From assembly GCA_964016885.1 (NCBI GenBank), contig OZ024757.1:14809923-14873922 (forward strand): 64,000 nucleotides of DNA. Reading direction: 5' to 3'. The translations under genes and the position numbers were made by a program. The notes below the pieces were generated by a model, which worked only from the letters and a program-made list of their open reading frames with translations, was not told where the DNA came from and did no database searches. Below are positions 59,993 through 64,000 of this stretch, piece after piece. Each line of letters opens with the position of its first letter. The first letter of the stretch is position 1. This DNA is from Eledone cirrhosa. Lineage: Eukaryota; Mollusca; Cephalopoda; Octopoda; Eledonidae.

Positions 59993-60215
59993 ATCATCAT
60001 CATCGTTTAACATCCATTTTCCACACTAGCATCACTTAGACGAGTTGTCCCATTTCAGGCAAGTTGGTTCAGGTGACAATGTTTTACTCATACAGAATTG
60101 TTTCTGACTAGGTTTCTACAGCTGGATGCGCTTCCTAATGCAAACCATATTTACAATGTGTGCTGGGTGCTTTTTGTCATGACTCCTACATTACCACTTT
60201 ACAGTGATTTATGAT
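59993..60215 (-). repeat. CATCAT-type SINE, inverted partner
   Basis: catcatcatcgtttaacatc tail, acagctggatgcgcttccta and the tgtgctgggtgctttttgtc segment. With 59,764-59,985 it forms an inverted pair around a short TA run. Confidence 0.85.
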
Positions 60216-60648
60216 GATCAATAAACCCTCTGAAACAATCGTAAACAATTAACTAATTAAGAACCATTATCACCTTTTGTTTAATTTTCATGTTCAAAAC
60301 ACACACACATATATACATACATACACACATATATTATATAATATATAGAAATAAACACTGAAAAATGTGTGTTTAGAATTACAAGGGCTGAAAAACCACT
60401 TTGGTTTGAAGAATATAATCTATGAAACAAACGGAAAATGCATAATAAACAGAATAAATTGAATTAAAATGTACAAACCGTTTCAATAACTATTGAACTC
60501 CTGGACAAACTATAGATGTAGTCTGTTTCGCCGTAAAATTTGAAGTGAAAACCAACAGGTGAATGTGTTTTTATTGGCAGCATAGTATAACAATATCAGT
60601 TTTCAGATAAGAATTTCGCAAAACATTTTCAAAAACATAGTATATATA
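60216..60648. other. No gene seen
   Basis: AT-rich unique sequence with a short ACAT/TA microsatellite near 60,300-60,345. Confidence 0.6.
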
Positions 60649-60649
60649 T

Positions 60650-61004
60650 ATCATGATCATCATCATTTTACATCTGCTTTTGCCTGCCTGCAAGGTTGGG
60701 ACGGGAACTGCAAAGGTGGTACGGGAACTGACTCAGGCTTGATTTCTACAGCTGGATGCCCTTTCTAACACCAACCTCATTTACAGTGAGTGCTGGGTGC
60801 TTTTTTTGCCGTGGCGCCTCCACGACCACTTTACAGTGTGGGCTGGGTGCTTTTTTTGCTGTGGCACCTCCATGTACACTCATTTTTACAGCTGATGTGA
60901 AAATAAAGTGTCTTGCTCAAGACACATCACCCGGTCTGAGAATTGAACTCACAACCTTTCGATTGCAAGGCCAATGCTCTAAGCACTAAGCTATGTGCCT
61001 CCTA
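60650..61004 (-). repeat. Full-length CATCAT-type SINE with tRNA head
   Basis: The reverse complement starts GGAGGCACATAGCTTAGTGC (A-box region), has a B-box-like GTGAGTTCAATTCTC, then GTCTTGAGCAAGACAC, two copies of the GTGGTCGTGGAGG/GGGCTGGGTGC segment, and the diagnostic ATCCAGCTGTAGAAATCAAG. It ends in an ATGATGATC tail. It shows that the many tail fragments in this window derive from a tRNA-headed SINE of about 350 bases. Confidence 0.86.
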
Positions 61005-61009
61005 TATAT

Positions 61010-61739
61010 ATATAGCAGTTGAGCAGTTGAAGTATAAGGACGTGTTTTTACTTCTCTCCCCGAGTAAGCAGCAAGTCACACAGCCACAAAACAAAACCAC
61101 AAGACAAAACCAAACAAACAAAAATTGACCGGTTAATACATTTTCATACATCTATATTATTATATATTTGAAAATTGACCGGTTAATTCATTTTTCATAC
61201 ATCTATATTATTATATATTTGAAACCACGTGTTTTCGAACTTGTGAGTACATTTTCCTTTAACTACAAATTATTATTATATACTTTCGTCTTTTCATTAA
61301 CTTAATTAATTTCAAATAACCAGAATATACATATATATATATATATATATATACTCATATTTATATATATACGCTTCTCACTCACACACAAGAAAAACAA
61401 AAAAAACAAAAATAAATCAAAAATAAATTTAAAAAAAAATATATATATATTGAAATACTTAACTAAAACACACACACACGAACTTGTGAGTACATTTTCC
61501 TTTAACTACAAATTATTATTATATACTTTCGTCTTTTCATTAACTTAATTAATTTCAAATAACCAGAATATACATATATATATATATATATATATACTCA
61601 TATTTATATATATACGCTTCTCACTCACACACAAGAAAAACAAAAAACAAAAATAAATCAAAAATAAATTTAAAAAAAAAAAAAAATATATATATATATT
61701 GAAATACTTAACTAAAACACACACACACTCAAAACTAGA
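61010..61739 (+). promoter_or_regulatory. LINE 5' leader with tandem monomers
   Basis: Two monomers with a 243-base period (61,238-61,480 and 61,481-61,730) start at aacttgtgagtacattttcc and end in an ACAC run. They differ mainly by A-run lengths. Upstream lies a shorter tandem pair of about 48 bases (attgaccggttaat at 61,125 and 61,173). The last monomer runs directly into the ORF1 ATG. Tandem leader repeats upstream of ORF1 are known promoter arrangements in some LINEs; promoter function here is inferred. Confidence 0.7.
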
Positions 61740-62094
61740 ATGGCTAACCAGCAAAAATCCAAACAGAACTGGTCTGATAATGAAATCGACATTCTAATAA
61801 ACACATGGCATTGCCTTTCCCAAACAGAAAATATAGATGCTTCATCTCTGAACGACATTGCTAAACGTACAGTTCAATTTTTGAAAACTCGATCTGAACA
61901 ACAGATTCAAAATAAATTAAAGCAAATCGAAATTGCTTTTAAATTAATCAATAAACATTTGGATAAACTACGGTGTGTTTTCTCTTCGAATGCTGTCCAG
62001 CAGCAGCAACAACAACAACAGCAGCTACAACAGCAACAGCAACAACAGCAACAACAACAACATCAACAACAGCTACAACAACAACAACAACAGC

Positions 62095-62125
<31 letters not shown>

Positions 62126-62918
62126 GTGTGAACCACTCCTTGATTCATCAACAATGGCCGATCTACTAAATGAAACTATTGACCCCCCAGTAGCCTCTGT
62201 CTCACAGCATGAAACGCCACATCCTTTCTCTGGCCCAGCAGTCCAATCATCACCACTGCCAACATCTCTGCCTACTACTACTACTACTACTACAACATTT
62301 TTGTCTACTGCTATGTCAAGGAATTTACCTTCTAATACCAGAACAAGAACTCTCCCTCCCACAGTCCACAAAGGTCGTCAAATCCTACCCAAACCATCAT
62401 CTACACCTCTCACAACACCCACACCCACATACCCACCCACTCGAAACCCCATCATTTGCCGCTACTCTCTACGCTATAGAATATGTACGGATAGTGGCTG
62501 CAAATTCACCCATTTACCTAGGACAAAACGATCTATCCCCACAAACAGCCACCACCATAATACATACTCTAATTTAACACCAACACAACCACCAATAACT
62601 CAAACAAGGAATCCACAAATCTGCCGTTTTTCCCTGCGAGACAGATTGTGTTTAGACCGGGATTGTCCCTTTACCCATCTCCCGGGGACCCGTCGGATAA
62701 ATGAAAATAAAATTAAAAATAAAAGCAAAAACAAAAACCATAACCTACATAAAAATAACCACTACCACAGTCACCAACAGTCTTCTAAACAGGAAACTTC
62801 TTCCTCTTTTTTAGCCATAACGAATCTGGCAAAAGAACTGGAAAAAAACATTCGAGCTATCACCCAGCACCACCCTCCACTATCACCCCACTGCACAAAC
62901 TCCCATTGCTGCCATTAA
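61740..62918 (+). CDS. LINE ORF1 protein: Myb/SANT-like, polyQ, two CCCH fingers
   Basis: Probable RNA-binding/chaperone partner of the ORF2 protein in a non-LTR retrotransposon ribonucleoprotein. It has 392 residues. Residues 10-70 look like a Myb/SANT-type helical domain (NWSDNEIDILINTW, then RSEQQIQNKLKQIEIAFKLI). Residues 87-129 are glutamine-rich, encoded by mixed CAA and CAG codons. Residues 160-235 are Ser/Thr/Pro-rich, with eight consecutive Thr. Two zinc fingers with identical C-x8-C-x4-C-x3-H spacing follow: C240, C249, C254, H258 and C295, C304, C309, H313. The C-terminus is Lys/Asn/His-rich. The ATG has A at -3 and G at +4. ORF2 starts within its 3' end in the -1 frame. The usual RRM/CCHC layout of LINE ORF1 proteins is absent. 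Confidence 0.85.
62843..62849 (+). promoter_or_regulatory. Candidate -1 frameshift slippery site
   Basis: A AAA AAC, with AAA and AAC being in-frame ORF1 codons 369 and 370. This is the X XXY YYZ form used for -1 ribosomal frameshifting. ORF2 is in the -1 frame, open from 62,789, and ORF1 stops 67 bases downstream at 62,916-62,918. I see no strong stem or pseudoknot in the C/A-rich sequence that follows, which weakens the case. Confidence 0.5.
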
Positions 62919-64000
62919 CAAACAAACAAATTAACAACACACCAAAACAATTAAAACCATCCACTCTCGCCTCTACATTTTTGCTTAACGCCCAAGGCAT
63001 CAGCCCTTCCACCAATACTCAAAAATGGAAGATCAAATTCCTGGAGGACTGGATTGATGTCCATCCAAACCACATCCCTTTCTTCGTCCTCACTGAAACC
63101 CATCTCAGTAACCTCCACTTGGAAGCCGAGGTGAAAGTGAAAAATTTCAAAGCCATCCGTGCTGATCGCGCTGGCAGAAGAAAGGGCGGAACTGCCATTT
63201 ATGTCCATAATTCTTTCTCAACAGAGGCTATGAACATATTCACTAATGGATACTGTGAGGCAGTCACTGTATTCAGTCAAACCAACAACCTATTAGTAGT
63301 TGGGCTCTATAGGCCACCCCAAACGCCTGTACCATGCTTCAAGGAATGCCTCAACAGCATAAAGTGTTTCATCCAAGAGTGTCACCCTGACAACATCTTA
63401 ATGATGGGGGACTTCAACCTCCCCGGAGTTGACTGGTCCACAAACACCCTGCCACCAGGTTCTTCTGCCTCAACCTCTGACAGGGAAGCTGTGGAATCGC
63501 TTCTTGACTTCATGGATGATTTCTTCCTATCCCAACTAGTGCTCGAACCAACGAGGTGCCACAAAAACGTCCTAGACTTAATTTTCAGCAATCACACTGA
63601 CAATATCCACAATATTGCAGTGGAGAAAACTCTACTCTCTGATCATGACATGGTTCTCTGTGATCTGAGATTCCACCGTCCAATATACAAACCCAATGTC
63701 ATTTCTCCTGTCCATCCGTTTGACGCTATGGATTTCCACAATGCAAACTGGGAAGCGATCAGTCATGATCTTGCACATGTCGACTGGTCCTTCACGCACA
63801 CTCATACACCCACTAACATCAAAAAGTCCTGGCAGACATTTGTGGACACTGTTACAAACATATGTGCTAAACACACCCCATTAAGAACTATAAACAAATC
63901 TAAGAGCAGAATCCCTAGAAATAGAAAAACACTCATCAGAAAAATTAAGAGAACGAACAAAAAAATCAACAAGCTGAAATACTGTCAGCAGCAACACATC
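62849..64000 (+). CDS. LINE ORF2, apurinic-like endonuclease domain (runs off window)
   Basis: Target-nicking endonuclease of a non-LTR retrotransposon; the reverse transcriptase would lie beyond the window. The frame is open from 62,789 to the end. Counting from 62,849, the APE-type motifs are NAQGI (N47), LTETHL (E83), RADRAGRRKGGTAIYVHN, VGLYRPP, GDFNLPGVDW (D188, N190), LDLIFSN and SDHDM (D265, H266). All catalytic positions appear intact. After residue about 285 comes a basic linker (RIPRNRKTLIRKIKR) typical of the segment before the reverse transcriptase. No ATG occurs in this frame before codon 128, which is downstream of N47 and E83. Expression by frameshift from ORF1, non-AUG start or reinitiation is therefore implied. 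The motif style is CR1/L2/Jockey-like. Confidence 0.9.

Noticed and set aside
61011..61044. Jockey-type internal promoter (initiator plus DPE) at the LINE start
   Set aside because: GGACGT at 61,038 fits the DPE consensus, but the nearest initiator-like CAGTT would place it at about +22 or +14 instead of +28, so the spacing is wrong.
61948..62154. Val-rich and Asn-rich frames over the polyQ region
   Set aside because: Alternative-phase readings of CAA/CAG repeats inside ORF1.
62951..63874. Minus-strand frames opposite the LINE endonuclease
   Set aside because: The plus strand encodes a complete set of APE endonuclease motifs over the same bases, so these are antisense shadows.

Overview
This window looks like intergenic or accessory DNA from a cephalopod mollusc, most likely an octopus. 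The inference rests on interspersed tRNA-derived SINE families that resemble those I know from cephalopod genomes, on an AT-rich background, and on very long GT/GA/TA microsatellites. I see no conventional host protein-coding gene. The only open frames with recognisable protein motifs are parts of non-LTR retrotransposons (LINEs). No intact tRNA or rRNA gene was recognised.

Layout. Positions 1-1690 are the end of a purine-rich satellite (GGATGGATAGAGAGA type). Positions 1691 to about 10,990 are a mosaic of SINEs, foldback elements, minisatellites and a decayed LINE tail. About 7,350-18,085 is built of diverged multi-kilobase repeat units (U1, U2, U3), each carrying reverse-transcriptase remnants on the minus strand. 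Positions 18,100-31,215 are a second, 13-kb block of the same satellite. About 31,216-40,560 is a near-identical second copy of 1,691-10,990, so the window shows a roughly 29.5-kb period. About 40,560-48,260 continues as more diverged units. Positions 48,260-53,430 hold a large inverted repeat, a hAT-like element and a 1.6-kb TATG/TA compound microsatellite. Positions 53,720-61,005 hold hAT ends, inverted SINE pairs, two oppositely oriented minisatellites derived from a SINE segment, and a 5'-truncated LINE with an intact reverse transcriptase (55,494-57,360, minus strand).

The most interesting locus is the right edge (about 61,010-64,000, plus strand): the 5' end of an apparently intact LINE. 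It has tandem 5' leader monomers and an ORF1 with a Myb/SANT-like domain, a polyglutamine tract and two CCCH zinc fingers. Its ORF2 endonuclease lies in the -1 frame and has no AUG before its first catalytic residues. A canonical A_AAA_AAC slippery heptamer sits in the ORF1/ORF2 overlap in the correct phase.

A second theme is the number of long inverted repeats: at least ten, in several families, including tRNA-like SINEs arranged as palindromes. If transcribed, these would give long double-stranded RNA, which is a plausible editing or small-RNA substrate in this lineage (inference).
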